This document shows positions 18,197 through 28,268 of a stretch of DNA of 64,000 nucleotides, one piece after another; the stretch's first letter is position 1; each line of letters begins with the position of its first letter. The position numbers and the translations under genes are program-made. The DNA is from Paucibacter sp963740455 (GTDB taxonomy: Bacteria > Pseudomonadota > Gammaproteobacteria > Burkholderiales > Burkholderiaceae_C): positions 310,001 through 374,000 of the forward strand of contig CAVUEF010000013.1 in the NCBI GenBank assembly GCA_963740455.1, written 5' to 3'. The notes under the pieces were generated by a model that ran no database searches, was not told the origin of the DNA, and worked only from the letters and a program-made list of their open reading frames with translations.

Positions 18197-18703
18197 TCAG
18201 CTCCCCAGGAAGTCCGCTTTGCCCAGCGGCACGCCAGCATGGCGCAGCAAGGCGTAGGTCATCGAGAGGTGAAAGTAGAAATTGGCCAGCGCGTAATGCT
18301 TGAGATAGGTTTCACCGTCAAAGCGCAAGCCCTCGCCGCTTCGGGTGGGAATGACGATTTCGCGCTGCTCGGACCCATCGACCTGCGCTTCACTGACGGA
18401 CTGCACAAACTCAAGCGTCTTGCGCACGCGTTCGCGCAAATCAGCGAAGCTGGCTTCCTTGTCTTCCCATTTCGGGTTTTCGATGCCGGCCAGTCGCGCC
18501 GCGCAACCCTTGGCGGCGTCGCTGGCGATCTGGATCTGACGTGTGAACGGCAGCATGTCGGGCGCCAGCCGCAGGGTCAGGTAGACGCCCGTGTCGAACT
18601 TGCGGCCTTCAGCGTACTGCTCTGCCTTGTCCAGCCAGGTCAGCAGATTGCCGAGCATCCTGACGAATACCGGCATGCTGGCCGAGTGCATTGAAATGGT
18701 CAT
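18197..18703 (-). CDS. DUF1993 family protein
   Basis: A 168-residue protein of the DUF1993 family, distantly related to the DinB-like four-helix bundle. It starts at the ATG at 18703 (MTISMHSASMPVFVRMLGNL). The conserved pattern includes LAPDMLPFTRQIQIASDAAK near residue 50 and a C-terminal YALANFYFHLSMTYALLRHAG segment. Function is not established in the family. It converges with the gntR gene and diverges from the dehydrogenase gene. Confidence 0.8.
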   Translation of the reverse strand: MTISMHSASMPVFVRMLGNLLTWLDKAEQYAEGRKFDTGVYLTLRLAPDMLPFTRQIQIASDAAKGCAARLAGIENPKWEDKEASFADLRERVRKTLEFVQSVSEAQVDGSEQREIVIPTRSGEGLRFDGETYLKHYALANFYFHLSMTYALLRHAGVPLGKADFLGS

Positions 18704-18829
18704 CGAAGTCTCCGTTGAGTGTGTGTTTTCGCCGTGTTGGCGAAGGAGCCCATCGTACCGACTCGCCCGCCTTTGTGTCGATCGAAAGCTCAATGCCACT
18801 GCTTACGGGCAGAATGCGGGCTGCACATC

Positions 18830-19837
18830 ATGAACATCATCATCCTCGACGACTATCAAGACGCCGTGCGCAAGCTGCACTGCGCGAGCAAGCTCGAAGG
18901 CTTGAAGGCCAAGGTATTCACGAACACGGTCAAGGGCATCGGACAGTTGTCGGTGCGTCTGCGCGACGTCGAGGTGCTGGTGCCGATACGCGAACGCACG
19001 CAGTTCCCGCGCCAACTGCTTGAAAAACTGCCAAGGCTCAAGCTCATCGCGCAGACGGGCCGGGTCGGCTCGCATATCGACGTGCAAGCTTGCACACGCC
19101 TGGGCATCGCGGTGGCCGAAGGCGTGGGGTCGCCGGTGGCGCCGGCCGAGCTGACCTGGGCGCTGATCATGTCGGCCATGCGGCGCCTGCCGCAATACAT
19201 CGGCAACCTCAAACATGGTGCCTGGCAGCAATCGGGTTTGAAAGCCGGTTCGATGCCGGCCAATTTCGGTGTCGGCATGTTGCTCGGTGGCAAGACGCTG
19301 GGCATCTGGGGCTATGGTCGCATTGGCCAACTGGTGGCCGGCTATGGACGCGCCTTCGGCATGAAGGTGCTGGTATGGGGCAGCGAGACCTCACGCGAGC
19401 GGGCCGCAGCGGACGGCTTCCAGGCCGCTGAGAGTCGCGAAGTGTTTTTCGAAATTTGCGATGTGTTGAGCCTGCACCTGCGCCTGACCGACGAGACGCG
19501 TGGCGTGGTCGGTCTGGAAGAGTTGTCGCAAATGAAACCCACCGCGCTGTTCGTGAACACATCGCGTGCCGAACTGGTCAAGGAGAGCGCGCTGGCCTCG
19601 GCGCTCAACCGGGGCCGCCCCGGCATGGCCGCCGTGGATGTGTTCGAGAGCGAGCCCATTTTGCAGGGTCACCCGTTGTTGCGTCTGGAAAATGCCGTGT
19701 GCACGCCGCATATCGGTTACGTCGAAAAGGAAAACTATGAGATCTACTTCGGCGCAGCCTTTGACAATGTGGTGAATTTTTTGAACGGCACACCCACCCA
19801 TATCGTCAACCCGGAAGCGCTGAAAGTACTGCGTTGA
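18830..19837 (+). CDS. D-2-hydroxyacid dehydrogenase family protein
   Basis: A 335-residue NAD(P)-dependent D-isomer-specific 2-hydroxyacid dehydrogenase. The nucleotide-binding motif GIWGYGRIGQLVAGYGRAFG is near residue 160. The catalytic arginine is in VNTSRAELV near 245, the glutamate in DVFESEP near 272 and the histidine in TPHIGYVEKENYEIYF near 300. The TPHIGYV...YF ending is typical of a clade often misnamed phosphoglycerate dehydrogenase; substrate unknown. The stop overlaps the next gene's TTG start. Confidence 0.87.
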   Translation: MNIIILDDYQDAVRKLHCASKLEGLKAKVFTNTVKGIGQLSVRLRDVEVLVPIRERTQFPRQLLEKLPRLKLIAQTGRVGSHIDVQACTRLGIAVAEGVGSPVAPAELTWALIMSAMRRLPQYIGNLKHGAWQQSGLKAGSMPANFGVGMLLGGKTLGIWGYGRIGQLVAGYGRAFGMKVLVWGSETSRERAAADGFQAAESREVFFEICDVLSLHLRLTDETRGVVGLEELSQMKPTALFVNTSRAELVKESALASALNRGRPGMAAVDVFESEPILQGHPLLRLENAVCTPHIGYVEKENYEIYFGAAFDNVVNFLNGTPTHIVNPEALKVLR

Positions 19838-20436
19838 GTTCCGAGCCGTCGCAGTATGGCGAGCGCGCGCGCCCGGCTTCGGCGGCCGACTTGTTCTGGG
19901 CCTTCAACCGCTTGGCCCTGCAAGGCTTTGGCGGCGTGCTGGCGATCGCGCAACGCGAACTGGTCGAACGCCTGGCCTGGCTGAGCAACGAGGAGTTTCT
20001 GGAACTGTTGGCCGTCGCGCAGGTATTGCCCGGCCCGAATGTCGTCAACCTGTCGCTGATGATCGGCGACCGCTTCTTCGGGTCACGCGGCGCCTTCGCC
20101 GCGCTTGCCGGCATGCTCAGTCTGCCTTGCGTGATCGTCCTCGGTCTGGCCTCGATCTCAGGGCATTGGCCGACCAATGACCACATGACCGGCGCGCTGC
20201 GCGGCATGGGCGCGGTGGCGGCCGGACTGATACTGTCCACTGGCATCAAGCTGCTGGGTTCCTTGCGGCGCAGCGCCACGGGCATGCCGGTGGCGCTGGG
20301 TCTGGCGACACTGGCGTTCGCCATGATCGCCATCGCGCGCTGGCCGCTGATCTGGGTGGTGCTGGGGCTGGGCGCCGTCAGCATCAGCTGGACCGGGTGG
20401 CGCCTGAGCATGGCGCCCAAGAAAGCACAGTCGTGA
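19834..20436 (+). CDS. chromate transporter, N-terminal-type half (short ChrA)
   Basis: A 200-residue membrane protein with the CHR domain: FNRLALQGFGG near residue 26 and VAQVLPGPNVVNLS near 62, with about six hydrophobic segments. Short-chain ChrA proteins occur as adjacent pairs, and the next gene is the partner. The only start fitting the frame is a TTG whose last bases overlap the previous stop (TTGA), so translation may depend on coupling to the dehydrogenase gene. Transport of chromate is a family assumption. Confidence 0.82.
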   Translation: MSSEPSQYGERARPASAADLFWAFNRLALQGFGGVLAIAQRELVERLAWLSNEEFLELLAVAQVLPGPNVVNLSLMIGDRFFGSRGAFAALAGMLSLPCVIVLGLASISGHWPTNDHMTGALRGMGAVAAGLILSTGIKLLGSLRRSATGMPVALGLATLAFAMIAIARWPLIWVVLGLGAVSISWTGWRLSMAPKKAQS

Positions 20437-20972
20437 GCGCAGCCCAGTTGCTGGATCTGTTCCTGCACTTCCTGGCGCTTTCGCTGTTGGCCATCGGAGG
20501 CGCGATCACGACCGCGCCCGAAATGCAGCGCTACTTGGTGACTCAGCAGCATTGGCTCAGCGATACCGACTTCACCAATTCGGTCGCGCTGGCACAGGCC
20601 GCGCCGGGGCCGAACATCCTGTTCGTCGCGGTGCTGGGATGGAATGTGGCGGGAGCCCTGGGCGCTTTCGCGGCCCTTGCCGGCATCATGCTGCCGTCCA
20701 CCACGCTGGTCATGCTGGCCACGCGCTGGGCCCGCGAACACAAGCAGACCCTGGGGGTGCGCGCCTTCACCGCAGGCATGGCGCCACTCACGCTCGGCCT
20801 CCTGATCGCCACCGGCTGGTTGCTCGCCGCGCCCTATGTCGCCCTGCCCGAGCACCGCCTGCCCACGGTGGCGCTGATCGCAGCGACGCTGGTACTGACC
20901 TTGCGCACCCGCATTGGTCTGGTGTGGATCGTGCTCGGAGGCGGTGCGCTGGGCGCGCTGGGCTGGGTTTGA
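20433..20972 (+). CDS. chromate transporter, C-terminal-type half (short ChrA)
   Basis: The second CHR-domain protein, 179 residues, with FLALSLLAIGGAITTAPE near residue 11 and VALAQAAPGPNILFVAVLGW near 52. The GTG start overlaps the stop of the first half (GTGA). The two halves together correspond to the fused long ChrA of other bacteria. The gene ends 10 bases before the hairpin repeat array that probably terminates its transcript. Confidence 0.83.
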   Translation: MSAAQLLDLFLHFLALSLLAIGGAITTAPEMQRYLVTQQHWLSDTDFTNSVALAQAAPGPNILFVAVLGWNVAGALGAFAALAGIMLPSTTLVMLATRWAREHKQTLGVRAFTAGMAPLTLGLLIATGWLLAAPYVALPEHRLPTVALIAATLVLTLRTRIGLVWIVLGGGALGALGWV

Positions 20973-20982
20973 AGAACTGGCT

Positions 20983-21166
20983 CGTCTGAAGCCCACTGGG
21001 CCTCCAAAACCAACCCCAACTTCGTCTGAAGCCCACTGGGCTTCTAAACCAAACCCAACTTCGTCTGAAGCCCACTGGGCTTCTAAACCAACCCCAACTT
21101 CGTCTGAAGCCCACTGGGCTTCTAAACCAAACCCAACTTCGTCTGAAGCCCACTGGGCTTCAGACG
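20983..21166. repeat. five tandem 39-40-bp hairpin units between chrA and upp
   Basis: Units start at 20983 (40 bp), 21023, 21062, 21101 (39 bp each) and 21140 (partial, 27 bp). Each opens with cgtctgaagcccactgggc; every unit has or nearly has the inverted repeat GAAGCCCA/TGGGCTTC. The last unit is a perfect 13-bp-arm palindrome (21140-21166) that overlaps the upp stop codon. Linkers alternate between aaaccaaacccaactt and aaaccaaccccaactt. Placed between convergent genes, the last hairpin looks like a shared terminator that has been tandemly duplicated. Confidence 0.88.
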
Positions 21167-21792
21167 TCCTTTGTTCCGAAAATCTTGTCGCCGGCGTCGC
21201 CCAGGCCGGGGATGATGTAGCCCACTTCATTCAAGTGGCTGTCGATGGCTGCCGTCCAACAGCGCACGTCGGGATGCGCTTTGCGCAAGGCCTTGACACC
21301 TTCGGGCGCGGCCACCAGCACCAAGGCGCGAATGTCCTTGCAGCCGCGTCGCTTGAGCATGTCGACGGTGGCGATCATCGAGCCGGCGGTGGCCAGCATC
21401 GGATCGACGATCAGCGCGGTGCGCTCGTCCAGATGACCGACGAACTTCTCGAAGTACTGTTCGGGCTGCAGCGTCTCATGGTTACGCGACAAGCCCACCA
21501 CGCTGACCTTGGCATTGGGAATCATGTCGAGCACGCCTTCCAGCATGCCCAGGCCCGCGCGCAGAATCGGCACGACCGTGACCTTGCGGCCTGCGATCTG
21601 GTCCACCTCGACCGGGCCGCTCCAGCATTGCAGCGTGGTTTTTTCGAGCGGGAAATCGGCGGTTGCCTCATACGCCAGCAGGCGGGCGATCTCGCCGGTG
21701 AGTTCGCGGAATTTCTTGGTCGAGATATCGATTTCGCGCAGCAGGCCGATCTTGTGCTTGACCAGCGGGTGATGAACTTCAATGACGGACAT
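21160..21792 (-). CDS. upp: uracil phosphoribosyltransferase
   Basis: The salvage enzyme making UMP from uracil and PRPP. The 210 residues match the family. The PRPP-binding loop is VDPMLATAGSM near residue 130. The uracil-binding C-terminus YIIPGLGDAGDKIFGTK is present, and RAGLGMLEG near 78 belongs to the active site. The stop codon lies inside the outermost hairpin of the repeat array. It is the last gene of a minus-strand run with the sirtuin, rlmB and purL. Confidence 0.97.
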   Translation of the reverse strand: MSVIEVHHPLVKHKIGLLREIDISTKKFRELTGEIARLLAYEATADFPLEKTTLQCWSGPVEVDQIAGRKVTVVPILRAGLGMLEGVLDMIPNAKVSVVGLSRNHETLQPEQYFEKFVGHLDERTALIVDPMLATAGSMIATVDMLKRRGCKDIRALVLVAAPEGVKALRKAHPDVRCWTAAIDSHLNEVGYIIPGLGDAGDKIFGTKDV

Positions 21793-21826
21793 GATGTGTC
21801 TCTATTGACCCTTGGATGCCTTGAGT

Positions 21827-22600
21827 TTATCCCGCGTTCTCGACCCCGGACAAATTCAAGAGCAAGGGAAGCACCTTGGCGGCCGTGCCACGCAGGCATT
21901 GGTGCGCCACCGCGTCCAGATCGCTGGCATGCGGATTGACGATCAGCACTTGCGCACCGGCATTGCGTGCCATGCCGGCCAGGCCGGCGGCCGGGTACAC
22001 GCTGCCCGACGTACCCACCACCAGCATCAGATCGCAATGCCCCACCGCACGCTCGGCACGCAGCAAGGCATCCGCAGGCAGCATCTCGCCAAACCACACC
22101 ACCGCCGGTCGCACCAGATTGCCGCATTGCTTGCAATAAGGCGGCCGCTCGGGCTCGGCATCAAGCGGGTCACAAGCCTCGCGTCGGGTGCAGGGGCCGA
22201 GCCAGCGGCTTTGCAGGATGTCGCCATGCAGACGTATCACGTCAGGGCTGCCGGCACGCTGATGCAAGTCGTCGACGTTTTGCGTGATCACCTGCAGCCG
22301 GCCGGGGTGGGTCTGGGCGAACTTCGCCAGCGCCAGATGGCCCGCGTTGGGCAGGGCAGCTCGCACGCTGGCGCGGCGCTCGGCATACCAATCCCACGCC
22401 ACGCGCGGATTGGATCGAAAGCCTTCGGCGCTGGCCAGTTGCATGGGGTCATATCTTGCCCACAAGCCGGTCTGCGCATCGCGAAAGGTCGGGATGCCAC
22501 TCTCACTCGACATGCCCGCGCCGCTGAGCACGACCATGCGGCGGGACGCCGCGACGCGCACGCGCGCGGCATCGATCAGCTGCCGGACCTCTTCGCGCAT
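21827..22600 (-). CDS. Sir2-family NAD-dependent protein deacylase
   Basis: A 257-residue sirtuin. NAD-binding GAGMSSESGIPTFRDA lies near residue 29, TQNVDDLHQRAG near 105 and catalytic LHGD near 122. The zinc site consists of four cysteines (GPCTRREAC, then YCKQC). A WYAERRA segment supplies the Tyr-x-x-Arg pair associated with desuccinylase activity in SIRT5/CobB-type enzymes. The ATG overlaps the rlmB stop (TGATG). Confidence 0.9.
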   Translation of the reverse strand: MREEVRQLIDAARVRVAASRRMVVLSGAGMSSESGIPTFRDAQTGLWARYDPMQLASAEGFRSNPRVAWDWYAERRASVRAALPNAGHLALAKFAQTHPGRLQVITQNVDDLHQRAGSPDVIRLHGDILQSRWLGPCTRREACDPLDAEPERPPYCKQCGNLVRPAVVWFGEMLPADALLRAERAVGHCDLMLVVGTSGSVYPAAGLAGMARNAGAQVLIVNPHASDLDAVAHQCLRGTAAKVLPLLLNLSGVENAG

Positions 22601-23346
22601 CACGACCCGTTCGGGTCCCTTTGCCTGAGCGCCTCGTACAGGCACACACCTGCCGCCACCGAGACGTTCAGGCTCTCGACCGCGCCCTTCATCGGCACGC
22701 GCACCAGCTCGTCGCAGGTGCGCGCAGTGAGCTGCCGCAAGCCCGCGCCTTCAGCGCCCAGCACCAGCGCCACCGGTCCCTTCAGATCGAGCTCGTAGAG
22801 CGACTTCGTTGCGGTATCCGACGTGCCCACGACCCGGATGTCGCGCTCTTTCAGTTCGCCCAGCGTGCGCGCCAGATTCGTCACCATGAAATAAGCCACC
22901 GTCTCGGCCGCGCCGCTGGCGACCTTGGCCACGGTGGCATTGATGCCTGCCGCGTTGTCCTTGGGTGCGATCACGGCGTGCACGCCCGCACCATCGGCGA
23001 CGCGCAAGCAGGCGCCCAGATTGTGCGGATCGGTCACGCCGTCGAGCACCAGGAGCAGCGCGGGCCCCTCGACCGCGTCGAGCAGGTCGTCCAGCGAATG
23101 CGTCTTGGCGAGCTCCTGGACCCGCGCCACCACGCCCTGATGCCGCGTGTTGCCGCCGATCTTGTTCAGGCGTTCGTCATCGCTCTCGAACAGCTTGACG
23201 CTGCTCGCCTTGACGCGCTCGACGAACTGGCGCATGCGCTGGTCGCGGCGCGCCACATCGACGTGCACTTCGAGCACCGATTGGGGGGCGGTTTTCAACC
23301 GCACGGTCACGGCATGAAAGCCGAACAGGATTTTTTGAGCGCTCAT
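22600..23346 (-). CDS. rlmB: 23S rRNA (guanosine(2251)-2'-O)-methyltransferase
   Basis: A SpoU-family knotted methyltransferase of 248 residues that modifies G2251 in the 23S rRNA P-loop. An N-terminal SpoU substrate-binding domain is followed by the three SpoU motifs: LVLDGVTDPHNLGACLRVAD near residue 100, LVLGAEGAGLRQLT near 197 and ESLNVSVAAGVCLYEALRQ near 225. It is translationally coupled to the following sirtuin gene. Confidence 0.95.
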   Translation of the reverse strand: MSAQKILFGFHAVTVRLKTAPQSVLEVHVDVARRDQRMRQFVERVKASSVKLFESDDERLNKIGGNTRHQGVVARVQELAKTHSLDDLLDAVEGPALLLVLDGVTDPHNLGACLRVADGAGVHAVIAPKDNAAGINATVAKVASGAAETVAYFMVTNLARTLGELKERDIRVVGTSDTATKSLYELDLKGPVALVLGAEGAGLRQLTARTCDELVRVPMKGAVESLNVSVAAGVCLYEALRQRDPNGS

Positions 23347-23368
23347 GCGGCTATGTTAGCCGTTCACA

Positions 23369-24085
23369 TCAACGCAGCAGTGTCTGCGCACCCCACAGAA
23401 CACCCATCAGCACGGGTTGGTGCAGCATATAGATGCTCAGCGGCCAGCGGCCCAGCCACGCCAGACCAGACAAGCGCCGCGGCAACGCGCCCTGCAACCA
23501 GGCCGGACGTTTGACCAGCACCCATTGGCCTGCGGCAAAGCCCCACAGCATCACGCCCAACCAGGGCAGTACGGGCACCCAGTCTTCGGTGATGGGCTTG
23601 TGTGTCACCAAGCCCACCCAGTTGGTCAAGCGCGTGTCGAAGAATGGATGGGCAATCCATTGCGGCAGCAGCAGCGCCAGCAATCCCAGCGGCCACAGCA
23701 TCCACCAACGGATGCCGCGCCCGCCCAGCAAGCGCAACACGATCAGCATCAGGGCGATGCCGTGCAAGACGCCGAAGCTGATGAAGCTTTGCGGAAACAC
23801 CAGATACGAGCCCGCGCTCACCAGCAGCGCGCAAGCCGCCACCTGCGCCCAGCGCCGCCAGAAGCGCGGCCAGCCCTGGCCTTGGTGCCAGGCAATCGCC
23901 TGACCCAGACCGGCGCAAAACAGGAACACGCTGACGATGCAGGTGCGCTGCCAGGTCCAGAACGGGTCGGCGTAGAAATTCTGGCGCGTGATGCCGAAAT
24001 AGCTGAGGTCAAAATTGAAGTGAAAACAGACCATCCAGACGATGGCAAAGCCTCGCAGTGCGTCCAGGCGTGCGTAGCGCTGCAT
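23369..24085 (-). CDS. DUF1624 membrane acyltransferase-like protein
   Basis: A 238-residue multi-pass inner-membrane protein of the DUF1624/YeiB-related group, with about seven hydrophobic helices. The N-terminal motif RLDALRGFAIVWMVCFHFNF holds the histidine typical of membrane acyltransferases. FGVLHGIALMLI near residue 120 and PLSIYMLHQPVLMG at the C-terminus are conserved. The ATG overlaps the purL stop (TGATG), so it may be co-expressed with purL. Substrate unknown. Confidence 0.85.
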   Translation of the reverse strand: MQRYARLDALRGFAIVWMVCFHFNFDLSYFGITRQNFYADPFWTWQRTCIVSVFLFCAGLGQAIAWHQGQGWPRFWRRWAQVAACALLVSAGSYLVFPQSFISFGVLHGIALMLIVLRLLGGRGIRWWMLWPLGLLALLLPQWIAHPFFDTRLTNWVGLVTHKPITEDWVPVLPWLGVMLWGFAAGQWVLVKRPAWLQGALPRRLSGLAWLGRWPLSIYMLHQPVLMGVLWGAQTLLR

Positions 24086-27000
24086 CAACCCAGCGCCGCC
24101 CGCGCATTGCGGAACATGCGCATCCACGGACTGAATGCCGCCAGCTCACCCGGCGTCCAGCTCAGCAAGGCATTGCGGAAGACCCGCTCGGGGTGCGGCA
24201 TCAGCACCGTGAAGCGACCGTCCTCCGTGGTCACCGATGTCAGGCCGCCCGGACTGCCGTTCGGATTGAACGGATAGGCATCGGTGGCCGCGCCATGGTT
24301 ATCGACAAAGCGCAGCGCCCTGGCGACTTTGCCTGCGTCGCCGCGCTGCGAGAAGTCGGCAAAGCCCTCGCCATGCGCGACCGCGATCGGCAGCCGGCTG
24401 CCCGCCATGCCGGTGAAGAACAGCGACGGGCTCTCCAGCACTTCGACCAGACTCAAGCGCGCTTCGTACTGCTCGCTCTTGTTGCGCGTGAAGCGCGGCC
24501 AGTGCTCGGCGCCGGGAATGAGGGGCGCCAGCGCGGCCATCATCTGGCAGCCATTGCACACGCCCAGCGCGAGCGTGTCTCGGCGCGCAAAGAAGGCGGC
24601 GAACTGCTCGGTCAGCACCGGATTGAACAGCACCGACCGGGCCCAGCCCTCGCCGGCGCCCAGCGTGTCTCCGTAGCTGAAGCCGCCGCAGGCCACAAAG
24701 CCCTGGAACTGGTCCAGCCTTGCGCGCCCCGACTGCAGATCGCTCATGTGCACGTCGAAGGTGTCAAAGCCCGCCTGGTCCATCGCATAGCTCATCTCGA
24801 CCTGCGAGTTGACGCCCTGCTCGCGCAGAATCGCCAGCCTGGGCCGCGCCGCATGGATGAACGGCGCCGCCGGATTCAGCGCTTCGTCGAAGCTCAGATG
24901 CACGTGCAGACCCGGATCATCTAGCTTGCCGACAGCTTCGTGCTCGGCATCGGCGCAGGTCGGGTTGTCGCGCAATTGCGCGATGCGCCAGCTCACCTCA
25001 TCCCAGCACTTGTGCAATTGCTCGAGTGGTGCCTGGAACACGCGCTTGGCATCGCGCCAGACCTCGATCACGCCGCGCTCGTTGGGTTTGCCGATCACAT
25101 GGCTGTGCTTGGACAGGCCATGCTCGCGCAAGCATTGCAGCACGCTGTCGCGATGGCTGCTCGCCACTTGCAGCACCACGCCGAGCTCTTCGTTGAACAG
25201 GGCTTTCAGCGTGAGCTCTTCGCGGCGCGCGCTCACCTGAGCCGCCCAGTTCTTCGAGTCGCCATGGTCGGCGCGGCTGTCATGGATGCCGTCGCCCTCA
25301 AGCACCAGCATGTCGACGTTCAGGCTCACGCCGCGGTGGCCGGCAAACGCCATCTCGCACACGGTGGCCCACAGGCCGCCATCGCTGCGATCGTGATAAG
25401 CGAGGATCTGCCCGCGCTCGCGCAACTGGTTGACCGCCAGCACCAGGCGCTTGAGCGCATCGGCATCATCCAGATCGGGGACGACGTCGCCGCTCTGATT
25501 CAGGACTTGCGACAAGATGGAGCCCGCCATCCGGCATTTGCCGGCGCCCAGATCGACCAGCAGCAAGCTCGTGTCGCCGTCCTTCAGCTCAGGCGTGAAC
25601 GTGCCTTCGATGCTGTCGAGCGTGGCAAACGCGGTGACGGTCAGCGACACCGGCGCGGTGACCTGCTTCTCGATGCCCGCGTCGCTCCAGCGCATGCGCA
25701 TCGACAAGCTGTCCTTGCCCACCGGCACGCTGATGCCAAGTGCCGGACACAGCGCCATGCCGACCGCCTTGACCGTGTCGTAAAGCGCCGCGTCTTCACC
25801 CGGCTCGCCGCACGCCGCCATCCAGTTGCAACTGAGCTTGACACGCTCCAAGGCAAACGGCGCGGCCAGCAGATTCGTGATGCTTTCAGCCACCGCCATG
25901 CGGCCTGATGCCGGCGCGTCGAGCGCGGCCAGCGGCGTGCGCTCTCCCAGGCTCATGGCCTCACCTCGCAGACCCGAAAAATCGGCCAGCGTTACCGCGC
26001 AATCGGCCACCGGCACCTGCCAGGGACCGACCATCTGGTCGCGATGGCTCATGCCGCCCACCGTGCGGTCGCCGATGGTGATCAGGAAGCGCTTGCTGGC
26101 CACCGTCGGGTGACGCAGCACGTCGAAGGCGACGCGGTCCAGCGCCACACCGGAGAGGTCCAGCGCCCGGCCGTGGCGCGCCACACGCGTGCACATCACG
26201 GTGCAGCTTGGGCGGCTTGCCCAGCAGCACATCCATCGGCATGTCGATGGCGCGCTCTCCGCCCGCGCCGTCTTCCAGTATCAGCACCTTTGCATCGGTG
26301 GCCACACCGACCACGCCGAACGGGCAGCGTTCGCGTTCGCACATGGCCTCGAACATCGGCAGGCTCTCAGGCGCAAGCGCCAGCACATAGCGTTCCTGGC
26401 TCTCGTTGCACCAGATTTCCTTGGGCGCCAGCCCCGTCTCCTCGAGCGGCACCTTGCGCAGATCGAAGCGCGCGCCCTTGCCGGCACCGTCGACCAGCTC
26501 CGGGAAGGCATTGCTGATGCCGCCGGCGCCGACGTCGTGAATCGCCAGGATCGGATTGGCCGCGCCCAGTCCCCAGCAATGGTTGATGACCTCTTGCGCG
26601 CGGCGTTCGATCTCGGGATTGCCGCGTTGCACCGAGTCGAAGTCGAGCTCGGCCGCGTTCACGCCCGCCGCCATCGAGCTGGCCGCGCCGCCGCCCATGC
26701 CGATGCGCATGCCAGGCCCCCCCAACTGGATCAGCAAGGTGCCGGCCGGAAATTCGATCTTGTGCGTCTGACCCGCGCTGATGCTGCCCAGACCACCCGC
26801 CAGCATGATGGGCTTGTGATAGCCACGCATCACGCCGGCAACTTGCTGCTCGTAGACGCGGAAATAGCCGGTCAGATTCGGCCGGCCGAATTCGTTGTTG
26901 AAGGCGGCGCCGCCCAAGGGCCCCTCGATCATGATTTGCAGCGCACTCGCGATATGGTCGGGCTTGCCGTAAGGCGTCTGTTCCCAGGGCTCGCGGGTGC

Positions 27001-28072
27001 CCGGCAAGTAGAGATTCGACACCGAGAATCCGGTCAGGCCGGCTTTTGGTCGGGAGCCGCGGCCGGTGGCGCCTTCATCGCGAATTTCTCCGCCCGCGCC
27101 GGTCGATGCACCAGGAAACGGCGAGATGGCAGTCGGGTGGTTGTGCGTCTCGACCTTCATCAACACATGCGCGACTTCGCTGTGCGCGCCGTACTGCGGC
27201 GCATCGGTGTAGCCGCGTGGCGCCCAGCGCTCGACTTGGCCGCCCTCCATCACCGAGGCATTGTCCGAATAAGCCACCACCGTGTGCTGCGGCGCCCTTT
27301 CATGCGTGTGGCGGATCATGCCGAACATCGACTGCGCTTGCGCCACGCCGTCGATCGTGAAACTGGCGTTGAAGATCTTGTGGCGGCAATGCTCCGAATT
27401 GGCCTGCGCAAACATCATCAGCTCGACATCGCTGGGATTGCGATTCAGGCCGGTGAAGGCCGCTTCCAGATAGTCGATTTCGTCGGTCGACAGCGCCAGG
27501 CCGAATTTCCGGTTCGCCGACTCCAGCGCAAGACGGCCCTGCCCGATCACGTCGATCCATTCGATTGTCTGACCGGTCTTGGCATCGAACAGATGCCGCG
27601 CGTCGTAGCGCGCCAGCAGCACGCTCTCGGTCATGCGGTCGTGCACCAGCGCCGCGCAATCGAGCCATTGCTGCCGGCTCAAAGCCTTGGCGCCCCCCAA
27701 CAGACCGGTCTTGAGCGTGATCCGGAACTCGGTGACGCGCTCGACACGGTGCACCGCCATGCCGCAGTTGTGGGCGATGTCGGTGGCTTTCGATGCCCAG
27801 GGGCTGACCGTGCCCAGACGCGGCGCCACCACGAGCAGGGTGCCGTCGGTCGGGCCCGTGTACGCGTCCCCATAGCTGAGCAGCGCAGCCAGCTGGGTCA
27901 GATCGTAGGGCTGCAACGCGATGTCGCTCCAGACCCAGTGCACATGGCGGGCGTGCACGCCGCTGATCTGCGCATTGATCGCCTGCAACCTCAGGCACAA
28001 GGCCTGAGCACGGAATGGGGACAGGGCGTTGCCGCCTTCGAAATGCGTCAGGTGCTTGGGGGTGGAAGCCAT
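24085..28072 (-). CDS. purL: phosphoribosylformylglycinamidine synthase, with a one-base frameshift
   Basis: The large single-chain PurL (about 1,328 residues once corrected) catalyses the ATP- and glutamine-dependent fourth step of purine synthesis. The N-terminal PurS-like and FGAM synthetase domains run from the ATG at 28072, with EAAFTGLNRNPSDVELMMFA and KVETHNHPTAISPFPG. The C-terminal class I glutaminase carries GVCNGCQMM with the nucleophile Cys and PHPERVFRN with the His/Glu pair. The frame breaks at 26191, where one extra base separates KLHRDV from TRVARHGRALDLSG. Both parts are otherwise full length and conserved, so a sequencing error is likelier than loss. Confidence 0.93.
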
Positions 28073-28268
28073 GAAAGCCCGAGTAGTGGGTGGTTCGGCG
28101 CCGGCGAGCGCGCCGCGCCGAGATAGACCGGGGGGATTTTACCGGGGCGCCTCGACGGCTGCCCGGACTGGCATCGACGCAGCGGCCATTTGCATCAATC
28201 CCTTGCGCGGCGCAGTCCCAAAGCAGCCGCACACAACGGGCGCATAGGGTCGATGAGATAATTGCAGC

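Noticed and set aside
20983..21166. Possible CRISPR array
   Set aside because: Units are contiguous 39-bp repeats with no variable spacers, and each carries a terminator-like hairpin; no cas genes nearby.
20914..21939. 341-residue frame reading through the repeat array, with 13-residue repeats
   Set aside because: It runs antisense through all of upp, and the repeat being a multiple of three is enough to keep it open.
24085..28072. Two separate purine genes (small PurL plus another enzyme)
   Set aside because: The frame break is inside a conserved domain and both parts together equal one standard large PurL.
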